Source of the DNA: an uncultured Prevotella sp.
GTDB lineage: Bacteria; Bacteroidota; Bacteroidia; Bacteroidales; Bacteroidaceae
Assembly: GCA_900539625.1 (NCBI GenBank)
Contig: UQCW01000030.1
Span: 1-30,419, forward strand
Reading direction: 5' to 3'
DNA length: 30,419 nt
Both the position numbers and the translations under genes were made by a program. Each line of letters starts with the position of its first letter. The first letter of the stretch is position 1. Below are positions 23,602-30,419 of the stretch, one piece after another. The notes under the pieces were generated by a model that was given only the letters and a program-made list of their open reading frames with translations, was not told the origin of the DNA and did not search any database.

Positions 23602-24523
23602 GTTTGATGCCGTGTTTCAAAATCCCCTCCGTCAGCATGCCCTGCGGCATAAATCGTTGCAGCGTGGCGGTGATGGTGTTCAGCATGCGCTCCCTGACGT
23701 AGTCATCCTTGATGTAGAGCGAGATACGGCGTTCAGAATGGTAGTTACCCTCAATCTGCCGCACGTTCTTCCGTTGCGCGTCAGAGAGAAACGGTAGGTG
23801 CATTTCCGGGATGATGGTGAAACCTCCGTTTTCGTCCACGATGCGTATGAGCGTGTCGATGCTCCCCGCCTCGTAGATGTGGTGTCCTTTGCTGCGTGCT
23901 TTGCAGAAACTGAACGCACTGTCGCGTAGACATTGCGCCTCACGCATAATCCACATGTTCTCGTGTTCCAGGTTTTCAGGTTTAAACACCGGGAGCTTGC
24001 GCCAGCAGCTTTCGGATAGATACACGAAAAATCGCTCCGTGTAGAGCGCCACTTCCAGCAGACCTTGTCGTGCGTTGTCCGAAATCGCGATGGCCGCGTC
24101 GACCTCTCCGTCGAGCAGGGCGTCCTGCATCGACTGCACCTTCATTTCTCGGATGGTCAGGTCGACGGCGGGGTAGTCTTCGCGGTAGTGTCGGATGAAC
24201 TTGGGCAGGATGTAAGGGGCGATGGTGGGGCCGACAGAAAGCGTGAAAGAGCCGCCGATGCTGTCCTTGTCTTCCGCCACGATTTCGCCGATGCGTTCCG
24301 TTTCCATCAAGGCCCTCTGCGCCTGCCTAACGATTTTGGCGCCAACCGTGGTTGGCACGACCGATTTGTTGGAACGTTCAAAGAGTCGCACATCGAGTTC
24401 CTCCTCCAATTTCACGAGCATGGCGCTGAGCGTTGGCTGCGAAACACGGCAAGCCTCGGCCGCCTTCGCAAAATTGCGGAAGCGGTCGAGGGCAATGATA
24501 TATCTGAGTTGTTGCAGATTCAT
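23597..24523 (-). CDS. oxyR: hydrogen peroxide-sensing regulator OxyR (LysR family)
   Basis: A 308-residue LysR-type regulator. The winged helix-turn-helix is at about 1-60 (MNLQQLRYIIALDRFRNFAK, then AACRVSQPTLSAML). The effector domain carries the redox pair Cys198 and Cys207 in CLRDSAFSFC, with the same eight-residue spacing as Cys199 and Cys208 of E. coli OxyR. In the family, peroxide oxidises this pair to a disulfide and turns on the regulator. The gene is last in a five-gene reverse-strand operon, 12 bases after thioredoxin, instead of being divergently transcribed. An OxyR-like operator lies upstream of that operon, so autoregulation is likely. Confidence 0.92.
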   Translation of the reverse strand: MNLQQLRYIIALDRFRNFAKAAEACRVSQPTLSAMLVKLEEELDVRLFERSNKSVVPTTVGAKIVRQAQRALMETERIGEIVAEDKDSIGGSFTLSVGPTIAPYILPKFIRHYREDYPAVDLTIREMKVQSMQDALLDGEVDAAIAISDNARQGLLEVALYTERFFVYLSESCWRKLPVFKPENLEHENMWIMREAQCLRDSAFSFCKARSKGHHIYEAGSIDTLIRIVDENGGFTIIPEMHLPFLSDAQRKNVRQIEGNYHSERRISLYIKDDYVRERMLNTITATLQRFMPQGMLTEGILKHGIKL

Positions 24524-24535
24524 GCTGGAGGAAGA

Positions 24536-24832
24536 TTACTGGAAGCCATATAAGAGCGCCTTCAGATCGGCCAGACTCATCGCGCCGCTCTGGCGCCACA
24601 GCAGTTCGCCATTTCTGAATAGCATGAGCGTCGGTACCGACTGGATACGGTAGGCGCTGGCGAGCGCCTCATTTTTGTCAACGTCCAGTTTGATGATTCT
24701 CAAATTCTCCCCTTCGCTCGCTTTCAGTTGTTCGAGCACGGGGTGCATTTGCTTGCACGGGCCACACCATGTGGCGAAGAAATCAACCAGCGTCAGTTGG
24801 TTGCCATTGATAATGTCGTTGAAATTTTCCAT
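24536..24832 (-). CDS. trxA: thioredoxin
   Basis: A 98-residue cytoplasmic thioredoxin without a signal peptide. The active site is WCGPC with Cys23 and Cys26, preceded by VDFFATW, and the cis-proline is Pro67 in SVPTLMLF. It reduces disulfides using electrons from a reductase. It starts 4 bases after the stop of the membrane Fe-S gene and ends 12 bases before oxyR, so all three are probably co-translated. The symbol is a family-level assignment; Bacteroidales have several thioredoxins. Confidence 0.93.
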   Translation of the reverse strand: MENFNDIINGNQLTLVDFFATWCGPCKQMHPVLEQLKASEGENLRIIKLDVDKNEALASAYRIQSVPTLMLFRNGELLWRQSGAMSLADLKALLYGFQ

Positions 24833-24836
24833 GATG

Positions 24837-25412
24837 TCAGTGTTTTTTGAGTTTGCAAATCATTTGGGTCATGTTGCCCATCGGGCAGAACACACACCAG
24901 GTGCGGGGACGGTAAACGATTGTCAGCACGACGCCCACGATGAGCGAGGTCAGCATGATGCCGTAGAGGCCGAAGGCAAATTGTGCCATCCACGGTTCCA
25001 ATTTCGTGACGTAAGCCCAATGCCAGGGAACGTCGAAAGTCCAGAGCAGGTGAACCGTTTCGTGAAGCGACTCCATTTCCTGCGCCACTTGCACCGTCAG
25101 CCAAATCATTTGGATGAAGAAGAACATGAAGAACACGAGGAACCCGTTTCTAAACCATTTCGACGATAGCCATCTCGGCGCCACCTTCCTGCTCGACCAT
25201 TTCAGCGTATTGCCGATTTGCAGAAACAGTTGTCCGCGTCCGCAATAGTTGTTGCAGTAGCCCTTTCCGCCTCCGAAAATAGCCATCAGCAGCGGTATGA
25301 GAAAGCATATCACGCCAAGCCAGGCAAACGCGATGTTGAAGAATCCCAATGTGAAGTAGGTGGCGGAGACGAGCCACATGTAGTCGCTCCAGCGTTTTTT
25401 CTTTTTAGCCAT
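24837..25412 (-). CDS. membrane 4Fe-4S-binding protein (Fer4_5/NapH-like)
   Basis: A 191-residue integral membrane protein with about three to four hydrophobic segments (about 14-47, 89-110, 145-167). Two cysteine motifs flank the membrane part: Cys53-x3-Cys57 (GYCNNYCGRGQL) and Cys173-x2-Cys176-Pro (WCVFCPMGN). These resemble the reduced motifs of the NapH/NosR/RdxA-type Fer4_5 family, which pass electrons between quinols or ferredoxins and partners. His117, His121 and His131 could bind a cofactor. It lies between a two-cluster ferredoxin and thioredoxin, so a role in electron transfer at the membrane is plausible (inference). Confidence 0.82.
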   Translation of the reverse strand: MAKKKKRWSDYMWLVSATYFTLGFFNIAFAWLGVICFLIPLLMAIFGGGKGYCNNYCGRGQLFLQIGNTLKWSSRKVAPRWLSSKWFRNGFLVFFMFFFIQMIWLTVQVAQEMESLHETVHLLWTFDVPWHWAYVTKLEPWMAQFAFGLYGIMLTSLIVGVVLTIVYRPRTWCVFCPMGNMTQMICKLKKH

Positions 25413-25455
25413 AGAGTAAGTAGTCTGAATTGATATGCGGGGAGGAAACGGTTTT

Positions 25456-25665
25456 TTAGTTTCGCGTCTCCGTCTCCCTCAACACCTTGTGTATCACCCC
25501 TGCCGGACAATTCTTCTCGCAAATGCCGCAACCGATGCAGAGGTTCTCGTCGACCACGGCGTAGCAACCCTTGTGGATGCTGATGGCATCTCGCGGGCAA
25601 ACCTTCACGCAAACCCCGCATGCCACGCAGCGGTCGCGTTCATTCTCAGCCTTGTATTTTGCCAT
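25456..25665 (-). CDS. 2x[4Fe-4S] ferredoxin
   Basis: A 69-residue cytoplasmic ferredoxin. Cluster one is bound by Cys13, Cys16, Cys19 and Cys23 (CVACGVCVKVCP) and cluster two by Cys43, Cys46, Cys49 and Cys53 (CIGCGICEKNCP). Cys34 is extra. The small size is typical of bacterial-type ferredoxins carrying low-potential electrons. It starts 2 bases after the stop of the upstream C_GCAxxG_C_C gene and is 43 bases before the membrane Fe-S gene. Confidence 0.93.
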   Translation of the reverse strand: MAKYKAENERDRCVACGVCVKVCPRDAISIHKGCYAVVDENLCIGCGICEKNCPAGVIHKVLRETETRN

Positions 25666-25667
25666 CG

Positions 25668-26057
25668 TTATTCTTTTTCCAAAAGTTCTTCAAGAAACTC
25701 CGAGGCGTCGGCCACGCAGAGCGGGCATTCCCTCAACACCTTTCCTGTCCCGATGCCTTTGAGCAGCTTGCATTGAGTCGCCCCATTGCGTTGCTGGAAT
25801 TTCTCCATAATCTGTCGCATCCCCTTCATGGCTTTGACCTTGTCTTTTGTTGCCAAACTGTAGACGATGCCGGCACCGACGATGGCGCCACACGTCCCTT
25901 CCATATTTCCCATTCCTGCGCCGAAACCGTTGCCGATGTTCTTAATCGTTTCCTCGTCAAGGCCAGTCTTGTCGGCGTAGGTGCAGGCCACGGCCTGCGT
26001 GCAGTTGTGCGTACCACATATTTTCTTCGCCGAAGCTTCTTGTATTCTGCTTTCCAT
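25668..26057 (-). CDS. C_GCAxxG_C_C family putative redox protein
   Basis: A 129-residue protein matching the C_GCAxxG_C_C family (a TIGRFAM-type name built on its cysteines). Seven cysteines are present: 14, 19, 25, 56 (in EGTCGAIVGAG), 96, 111 and 114 (CPLC). The family is thought to bind a metal or Fe-S centre or act in redox; its reaction is not established. It is the first gene of the operon, just downstream of the OxyR-like operator and promoter. Its position before ferredoxin suggests it is the electron donor or acceptor of the module (inference). Confidence 0.88.
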   Translation of the reverse strand: MESRIQEASAKKICGTHNCTQAVACTYADKTGLDEETIKNIGNGFGAGMGNMEGTCGAIVGAGIVYSLATKDKVKAMKGMRQIMEKFQQRNGATQCKLLKGIGTGKVLRECPLCVADASEFLEELLEKE

Positions 26058-26082
26058 ATTGTTTGAGTGATTGATTACGGTG

Positions 26083-26114
26083 CAAAGGTGCGCATTTATT
26101 TATAGACGGACAAA
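26083..26114 (-). promoter_or_regulatory. putative promoter of the redox operon
   Basis: On the reverse strand TTTG (26114-26111), 20 bases, then CACCTTTG (26090-26083) fits the Bacteroidetes pattern with one mismatch (C for T in the first -7 base). Transcription would start near 26076, about 20 bases before the first ATG at 26057. Confidence 0.6.
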
Positions 26115-26148
26115 TGAAACGGTCTATATGTTTATAGATATTGTCTAT
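26113..26148 (-). promoter_or_regulatory. putative OxyR operator
   Basis: On the reverse strand the site reads ATAG, 7 bases, CTAT, 6 bases, ATAG, 7 bases, CATT. The known OxyR consensus is ATAG-N7-CTAT-N7-ATAG-N7-CTAT. Three quarter-sites are exact, the last is 2 of 4, and the centre is one base short. It overlaps the -33 box of the operon that ends in oxyR, the usual position for OxyR activation. A further ATAG is at 26102-26105. Confidence 0.6.
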
Positions 26149-26258
26149 CTTAAACGCCATCGCAAAAGTTCTTCACCCACCCGCTTAACCCCCGCAATAG
26201 TTAGGCATACAATTGTTTTTCAGCACAAGTTTCCACACCATACCTTGTTGCTCGTTTT

Positions 26259-26297
26259 AAAGGCCGCGCCCGTCGTGAGACACAGCGCGGCCTTTTT
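26259..26297 (+). terminator. forward-strand terminator without an assigned gene
   Basis: AAAGGCCGCGC (26259-26269) and GCGCGGCCTTT (26285-26295) form a perfect 11-bp stem, 15-base loop, with TTTTT. No forward-strand gene precedes it within 4 kb except rpoC, which has its own terminator. It may insulate the str promoter or end a small RNA. Confidence 0.8.
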
Positions 26298-26423
26298 CCC
26301 TCCTCTCCCTCCTTTGCTGTTTCGGCGGGAAGAACCATGTCGCGTTCGCCCCCGTTGCAAAACCCCCGATACCAAAAACTTGGAAAAATGTTTTGAAAAG
26401 GTTGATAATTAGATTCTTGAAAT

Positions 26424-26455
26424 CTTGTCAGTTCCAAGGGAAATTGCTACCTTTG
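26424..26455 (+). promoter_or_regulatory. promoter of the str operon
   Basis: CTTG (26424-26427), 20 bases, then TACCTTTG (26448-26455) matches the Bacteroidetes consensus very well. Transcription should start near 26462. The leader begins at once with a hairpin AGGTGTA/TACACCT around GTG (26465-26481). Confidence 0.82.
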
Positions 26456-26538
26456 CAGGCCGAAAGGTGTAGTGTACACCTACGACAATACTCAGAAGAA
26501 AAGAAAATATAATATATAACAAATTAAAAATCAACGAA

Positions 26539-26922
26539 ATGCCTACTATTCAACAATTGGTAAGAAAGGGTAGAAGCGTGGCAGCAGACAAGAGTAAGTC
26601 TCCTGCTTTGGATTCATGCCCTCAGCGCCGTGGCGTATGCGTCCGTGTTTACACGACAACCCCTAAGAAGCCTAACTCAGCAATGCGTAAGGTGGCTCGT
26701 GTTCGTTTGACGAACTCAAAGGAAGTCAACTCTTACATCCCTGGAGAAGGCCACAACTTGCAGGAACACTCAATCGTTCTCGTGCGTGGCGGTCGTGTTA
26801 AGGACCTCCCTGGTGTACGTTACCACATCGTTCGCGGTACACTTGATACCGCTGGTGTAGCAAGCCGCACGCAGCGTCGTTCTAAGTACGGTGCTAAGCG
26901 TCCTAAAGCTGCCAAGAAATAA
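26539..26922 (+). CDS. rpsL: 30S ribosomal protein S12
   Basis: A 127-residue S12 of normal length. The decoding-centre loops are TTPKKPNSAMRK (Lys43 and Lys44) and RGGRVKDLPGVRYH, both with the sensitive-type lysines, so no streptomycin-resistance change is visible. S12 monitors codon-anticodon pairing. It is first in the str operon, 77 bases after the predicted transcription start. Confidence 0.98.
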   Translation: MPTIQQLVRKGRSVAADKSKSPALDSCPQRRGVCVRVYTTTPKKPNSAMRKVARVRLTNSKEVNSYIPGEGHNLQEHSIVLVRGGRVKDLPGVRYHIVRGTLDTAGVASRTQRRSKYGAKRPKAAKK

Positions 26923-27063
26923 TTATTAAGGCGAATCCAAAAGCGATTCTTTTAGAAGCCTAAAAATGTTGGTTTGCAGAAGAGGTTGAGTAAACATTCC
27001 GATGGGAAGTTGAAGAACTGACATTGCAGCCCTATTTAAAAACAAATCAACTCACAAAAGAAA
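26923..27063 (+). other. 141-base structured spacer between rpsL and rpsG
   Basis: GAATC/GATTC (from about 26933) nested in AGGC/GCCT indicates a stem-loop just after rpsL. In E. coli the equivalent spacer contains the S7 repressor site. No gene or promoter is seen here. Confidence 0.45.
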
Positions 27064-27540
27064 ATGAGAAAAGCAAAGCCAAAGAAGCGTGTGATCCTTC
27101 CGGATCCCGTTTACGGAGACCAGAAAGTTTCCAAGTTCGTTAACCACTTGATGTATGACGGAAAGAAGAATATTTCTTACGAAATCTTCTATAAGGCCCT
27201 CGAAATCGTAGGCGAAAAGATGAAGGATCAGGAGAAGTCAGCCCTCGAAATCTGGAAGGCTGCTCTCGACAAGATCACTCCTCAGGTAGAAGTTAAGAGC
27301 CGTCGTATTGGTGGTGCAACTTTCCAGGTGCCGACTGAAATTCGTCCCGACCGCAAAGAGTCTGTTTCAATGAAGAACATGATCAACTTCGCCCGCAAGC
27401 GTGGTGGTAAGACCATGGCCGACAAGCTCGCTGCTGAAATCATGGACGCTTTCAACGAGCAAGGTGGTGCCTTCAAGCGTAAGGAAGACATGCACCGCAT
27501 GGCTGAAGCTAACCGTGCATTCGCACACTTCAGATTCTAA
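27064..27540 (+). CDS. rpsG: 30S ribosomal protein S7
   Basis: A 158-residue S7. The N-terminal MRKAKPKKRVILPDPVYGDQ is typical, and the conserved middle includes RRIGGATFQVPTEIRPDRK and the C-terminal MHRMAEANRAFAHFRF. S7 nucleates assembly of the 30S head and touches the E-site tRNA. fusA follows after 30 bases. Confidence 0.98.
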   Translation: MRKAKPKKRVILPDPVYGDQKVSKFVNHLMYDGKKNISYEIFYKALEIVGEKMKDQEKSALEIWKAALDKITPQVEVKSRRIGGATFQVPTEIRPDRKESVSMKNMINFARKRGGKTMADKLAAEIMDAFNEQGGAFKRKEDMHRMAEANRAFAHFRF

Positions 27541-27570
27541 ACATAGTAATATCGCTTATTCAATAAAACA

Positions 27571-29691
27571 ATGGCAAAGCACGATTTACATTTGACTCGT
27601 AATATCGGTATTATGGCTCACATCGATGCCGGTAAGACGACAACTTCTGAACGTATCTTGTTCTACACGGGTAAGACGCACAAAATCGGTGAAGTTCACG
27701 ATGGTGGTGCAACCATGGACTGGATGGCCCAGGAACAGGAACGCGGTATTACTATTACTTCTGCCGCTACCACCACTTTCTGGAACTGGCAGGGCAAGCA
27801 GTATAAGATTAACTTGATTGACACCCCGGGACACGTTGACTTCACCGCTGAGGTTGAACGTTCACTCCGTGTGCTCGATGGTGCCGTCGCTGCATATTGC
27901 GCCGTTGGTGGCGTTGAGCCTCAGTCTGAAACCGTTTGGCGTCAGGCTGACAAGTACAACGTTCCACGTATTGCTTATGTCAACAAGATGGACCGCTCTG
28001 GTGCCGACTTCTTCGATGTTGTTCGCCAGATGAAGGACGTCCTCGGTGCTCATCCTTGTGTGCTCTCAATTCCTATCGGTGCTGAAGAGAAGTTCAAGGG
28101 TATCATTGACTTGATTAAGATGAAGGCCATCCTGTGGCACGATGAAACCATGGGCGCTGAATACGAGGTTGACGAGATTCCTGCTGAACTCCAGGCTGAG
28201 GCTCAGGAATGGCGCGACAAGCTCGTTGAAACCGCTGCTGAGTGCGACGAGGCTTTGATGGACAAGTTCTTTGAAGATCCTTCTTCAATCACTGAAGAAG
28301 AGCTCATCGCCGCTATCCGTAAGGGTACGCTCGCAATGGACATCGTTCCGATGACCCAGGGTTCTTCATTCAAGAACAAGGGTGTTCAGACTTTGCTCGA
28401 CTACGTTTGTATGTTCTTGCCTTCACCTCTCGACACGCCAAACATCGTTGGTACGAATCCTGAGACTGGTGAAGAGGAAGACCGCAAGCCAAGCGAAGAC
28501 GAAAAGACTGCTGCCCTCGCATTTAAGATTGCCACTGACCCATACGTTGGTCGTTTGACTTTCTTCCGCGTATATTCTGGTAAGGTTGTTGCAGGTTCTT
28601 ACATCTACAACGTACGCTCAGGCAAGAAGGAACGCGTTTCTCGTTTGTTCCAGATGCACTCAAACCACCAGAACCCAGTTGACGAAATCTGCGCTGGTGA
28701 TATCGGTGCAGGTGTAGGTTTCAAAGATATCCACACTGGTGACACTTTGGCTGACGAAGACGCACCAATCGTATTGGAATCAATGGACTTCCCTGATCCA
28801 GTTATCGGTATCGCCGTTGAGCCTAAGACTCAGAAAGACCTTGACAAGCTCTCTAACGGTTTGGCCAAGTTGGCTGAAGAAGACCCAACCTTCACCGTTA
28901 AGACCGACGAGCAGACAGGTCAGACTGTCATCTCTGGTATGGGTGAGCTCCACTTGGACATCATCATCGACCGTTTGAAGCGCGAGTTTAAGGTTGAATG
29001 TAACCAGGGTAAGCCTCAGGTTAACTATAAGGAAGCCATCACCAAGACTGTCAACCTCCGCGAGGTTTACAAGAAGCAGTCGGGTGGTCGTGGTAAGTTC
29101 GCCGACATCATCGTTAACGTTGGTCCTGTAGACGAAGACTTCAAGGAAGGCGGTCTGCAGTTCATTAATAAGGTGACTGGCGGTAACATTCCTAAGGAAT
29201 TCATCCCATCAGTACAGAAGGGATTCGAGAACGCCATGAAGAGCGGTGTGCTCGGTGGCTATCCTCTCGACAGCTTGAAGGTTGAACTGCTCGACGGTTC
29301 GTTCCACCCAGTTGACTCTGACCAGTTGTCATTCGAAATCGCAGCTCTTCAGGCTTACAAGAACGCTTGCGCACAGGCAGGTCCTGTCTTGATGGAGCCT
29401 ATCATGAAGCTCGAGGTTGTTACTCCTGAGGAGAATATGGGTGACGTTATCGGTGACTTGAACAAGCGTCGTGGACAGGTTGAAGGCATGGAAAGCGGTC
29501 GTTCTGGTGCTCGCATCGTGAAGGCTATGGTTCCATTGTCAGAAATGTTTGGTTACGTAACAGCTTTGCGTACCATCACTTCTGGTCGTGCAACTTCTTC
29601 TATGCAGTATGACCACCACGCTCCTGTTTCCAACTCAATCGCTAAGCAGGTGCTTGAGGAAGTTAACGGTCGCGTAGACCTCGTTAAGTAA
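27571..29691 (+). CDS. fusA: elongation factor G
   Basis: A 706-residue EF-G. GTPase motifs are AHIDAGKT (16-23), RGITI (58-62), DTPGH (84-88) and NKMD (138-141). Domains III-V follow, with SGMGELHLDIIIDRLKREF and the C-terminal MFGYVTALRTITSGRATSSM. EF-G drives translocation and, with RRF, ribosome recycling. Codon bias is as strong as in tuf. A structured 193-base spacer separates it from rpsJ. Confidence 0.98.
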   Translation: MAKHDLHLTRNIGIMAHIDAGKTTTSERILFYTGKTHKIGEVHDGGATMDWMAQEQERGITITSAATTTFWNWQGKQYKINLIDTPGHVDFTAEVERSLRVLDGAVAAYCAVGGVEPQSETVWRQADKYNVPRIAYVNKMDRSGADFFDVVRQMKDVLGAHPCVLSIPIGAEEKFKGIIDLIKMKAILWHDETMGAEYEVDEIPAELQAEAQEWRDKLVETAAECDEALMDKFFEDPSSITEEELIAAIRKGTLAMDIVPMTQGSSFKNKGVQTLLDYVCMFLPSPLDTPNIVGTNPETGEEEDRKPSEDEKTAALAFKIATDPYVGRLTFFRVYSGKVVAGSYIYNVRSGKKERVSRLFQMHSNHQNPVDEICAGDIGAGVGFKDIHTGDTLADEDAPIVLESMDFPDPVIGIAVEPKTQKDLDKLSNGLAKLAEEDPTFTVKTDEQTGQTVISGMGELHLDIIIDRLKREFKVECNQGKPQVNYKEAITKTVNLREVYKKQSGGRGKFADIIVNVGPVDEDFKEGGLQFINKVTGGNIPKEFIPSVQKGFENAMKSGVLGGYPLDSLKVELLDGSFHPVDSDQLSFEIAALQAYKNACAQAGPVLMEPIMKLEVVTPEENMGDVIGDLNKRRGQVEGMESGRSGARIVKAMVPLSEMFGYVTALRTITSGRATSSMQYDHHAPVSNSIAKQVLEEVNGRVDLVK

Positions 29692-29724
29692 TCAGCCTCC
29701 GGCGAATTGCTTATCAAGGATAGT

Positions 29725-29847
29725 GCAGGGCAGAAGGCTGGCTTCGGCCAGGATGCTTCTCTCTGCGCCTCCCAAACTTTTAGAATAGAAATATCCTAAA
29801 CAATCAATGCCGACGGGGCGGCGGGCTAACGAATGACTCTTAGCCCG
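29725..29847 (+). promoter_or_regulatory. structured leader of rpsJ
   Basis: Stem one (29725-29766) stacks GCAG/CTGC, AGAAG/CTTCT and CTGGC/GCCAG capped by a TTCG tetraloop. Stem two is CGGGCTAA/TTAGCCCG (29822-29847) with outer pairing between GCCG near 29809 and CGGC near 29868. No promoter is recognised, so the leader probably lies within the fusA-rpsJ transcript. A ribosomal protein autoregulatory site is a reasonable guess. Confidence 0.6.
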
Positions 29848-29884
29848 TTCAACCCTCGACGGCGGTTATAAATCAATAAAAGAA

Positions 29885-30190
29885 ATGAGTCAGAAAATTC
29901 GTATCAAGCTGAAGAGCTACGATCACACTCTCGTAGAAAAGTCTGCTGAGAAGATCGTCAAGAACGTGAAGGCCACCGGCGCCATCGTTAGCGGTCCGAT
30001 TCCCCTTCCAACACGCAAGCGTATCATCACTGTCAACCGCTCAACCTTCGTTAACAAGAAGAGCCGCGAGCAGTTTGAAGTGTCTTCTTACAAGCGTCTC
30101 ATCGACATCTATAGCTCAACTTCAAAGACAGTTGACGCTTTGATGAAGTTGGAGTTGCCTTGCGGTGTTGAAGTTGAAATCAAGGTGTAG
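29885..30190 (+). CDS. rpsJ: 30S ribosomal protein S10
   Basis: A 101-residue S10. It starts MSQKIRIKLKSYDHTLVEKS and contains the conserved GPIPLPTRK and SREQFEVSSYKRLIDIY segments. S10 (NusE) is part of the 30S head and of the Nus antitermination complex. In Bacteroides genomes I recall rplC following directly, but here a terminator comes 70 bases later. Confidence 0.98.
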   Translation: MSQKIRIKLKSYDHTLVEKSAEKIVKNVKATGAIVSGPIPLPTRKRIITVNRSTFVNKKSREQFEVSSYKRLIDIYSSTSKTVDALMKLELPCGVEVEIKV

Positions 30191-30259
30191 TCTTTGACAA
30201 AGCTTCAAGCACAAGAATAGCATGAATGGCGGGACGCTCCCGCAGTCATATATTCCCTT

Positions 30260-30295
30260 AATCCCGGTCAGGAGTATTCTTGGCTGGGATTTTTT
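30260..30295 (+). terminator. intrinsic terminator after rpsJ
   Basis: AATCCCGGTCA (30260-30270) pairs with TGGCTGGGATT (30281-30291) using two G-U pairs, with a 10-base loop and a TTTTTT run (30290-30295). It would end the str operon transcript after rpsJ. Confidence 0.88.
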
Positions 30296-30334
30296 GTAGG
30301 GGTAGGGCAGGGGCGGAATGGGTGTTTACAAGTA

Positions 30335-30385
30335 GGTGTTCAAAATTCCATAAAATCAAGGTTGGTAAAGAGGCGCCAGCGCCCC
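30335..30385 (+). repeat. dispersed 51-bp repeat, copy 2
   Basis: This is the partner of 7005-7055, with 44 of 51 positions identical and no gaps. It is followed by a small hairpin GCCCC/GGGGC (30381-30395). AAGTAGGTGTTCAA at 30330 also resembles the arm of the inverted repeat at 23496. Confidence 0.75.
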
Positions 30386-30419
30386 TGAAAGGGGCTCATA
30401 TTTAGGGTAGGGGCTTGCC

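Overview
The window comes from a bacterium of the phylum Bacteroidota, most likely order Bacteroidales and close to Prevotellaceae. Several things seen in the sequence support this. Promoters match the Bacteroidetes form (TTTG or TTG, about 19-20 bases, then TAnnTTTG). Most starts lack a Shine-Dalgarno sequence. RpoB (1270 aa) and RpoC (1418 aa) are about the size I recall for the group. The order xer recombinase, hpf, tRNA-Tyr/Gly/Thr, tuf, tRNA-Trp, secE, nusG, rplKAJL, rpoBC is the one I know from Bacteroides. The species is not determined.

Layout. (1) 1-5978 is accessory. A leader with GC-rich tandem repeats precedes four tightly spaced genes for exported proteins: an LPP20-like protein, a DUF4384 protein, a caspase-like (C14) protease with WG-like N-terminal repeats, and a transglutaminase-like protein. 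(2) 6138-6934 holds a reverse-strand remnant of the very large helicase/DNA methylase protein of Bacteroidales conjugative elements, with a terminator. (3) 7086-13295 is the translation/transcription core: xerD-like recombinase, hpf, three tRNAs, tuf, tRNA-Trp, secE, nusG, rplK, rplA, rplJ, rplL, closed by a strong terminator. (4) After a 500-base spacer without a convincing gene come rpoB and rpoC (13792-21987). (5) 22044-26150 is a reverse-strand block between rpoC and rpsL. It has a truncated AAA-ATPase-like gene with its own promoter and a five-gene redox operon: a C_GCAxxG_C_C protein, a ferredoxin, a membrane Fe-S protein, thioredoxin and OxyR. (6) 26424-30295 is the str operon: rpsL, rpsG, fusA, rpsJ, then a terminator right after rpsJ. 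The window ends in a dispersed repeat.

How parts work together. Regions 3, 4 and 6 supply ribosomal proteins, elongation factors, RNA polymerase and the SecE translocon subunit, partly punctuated by tRNAs and RNA hairpins. The most interesting non-housekeeping unit is the redox operon. OxyR, encoded last, keeps both redox cysteines, and an OxyR-like ATAG/CTAT operator lies directly upstream of the operon promoter. This suggests an autoregulated peroxide-responsive module feeding electrons through ferredoxin and a membrane Fe-S protein towards thioredoxin (inference). The exported caspase/transglutaminase/DUF4384 cassette is the second candidate for an undescribed system.
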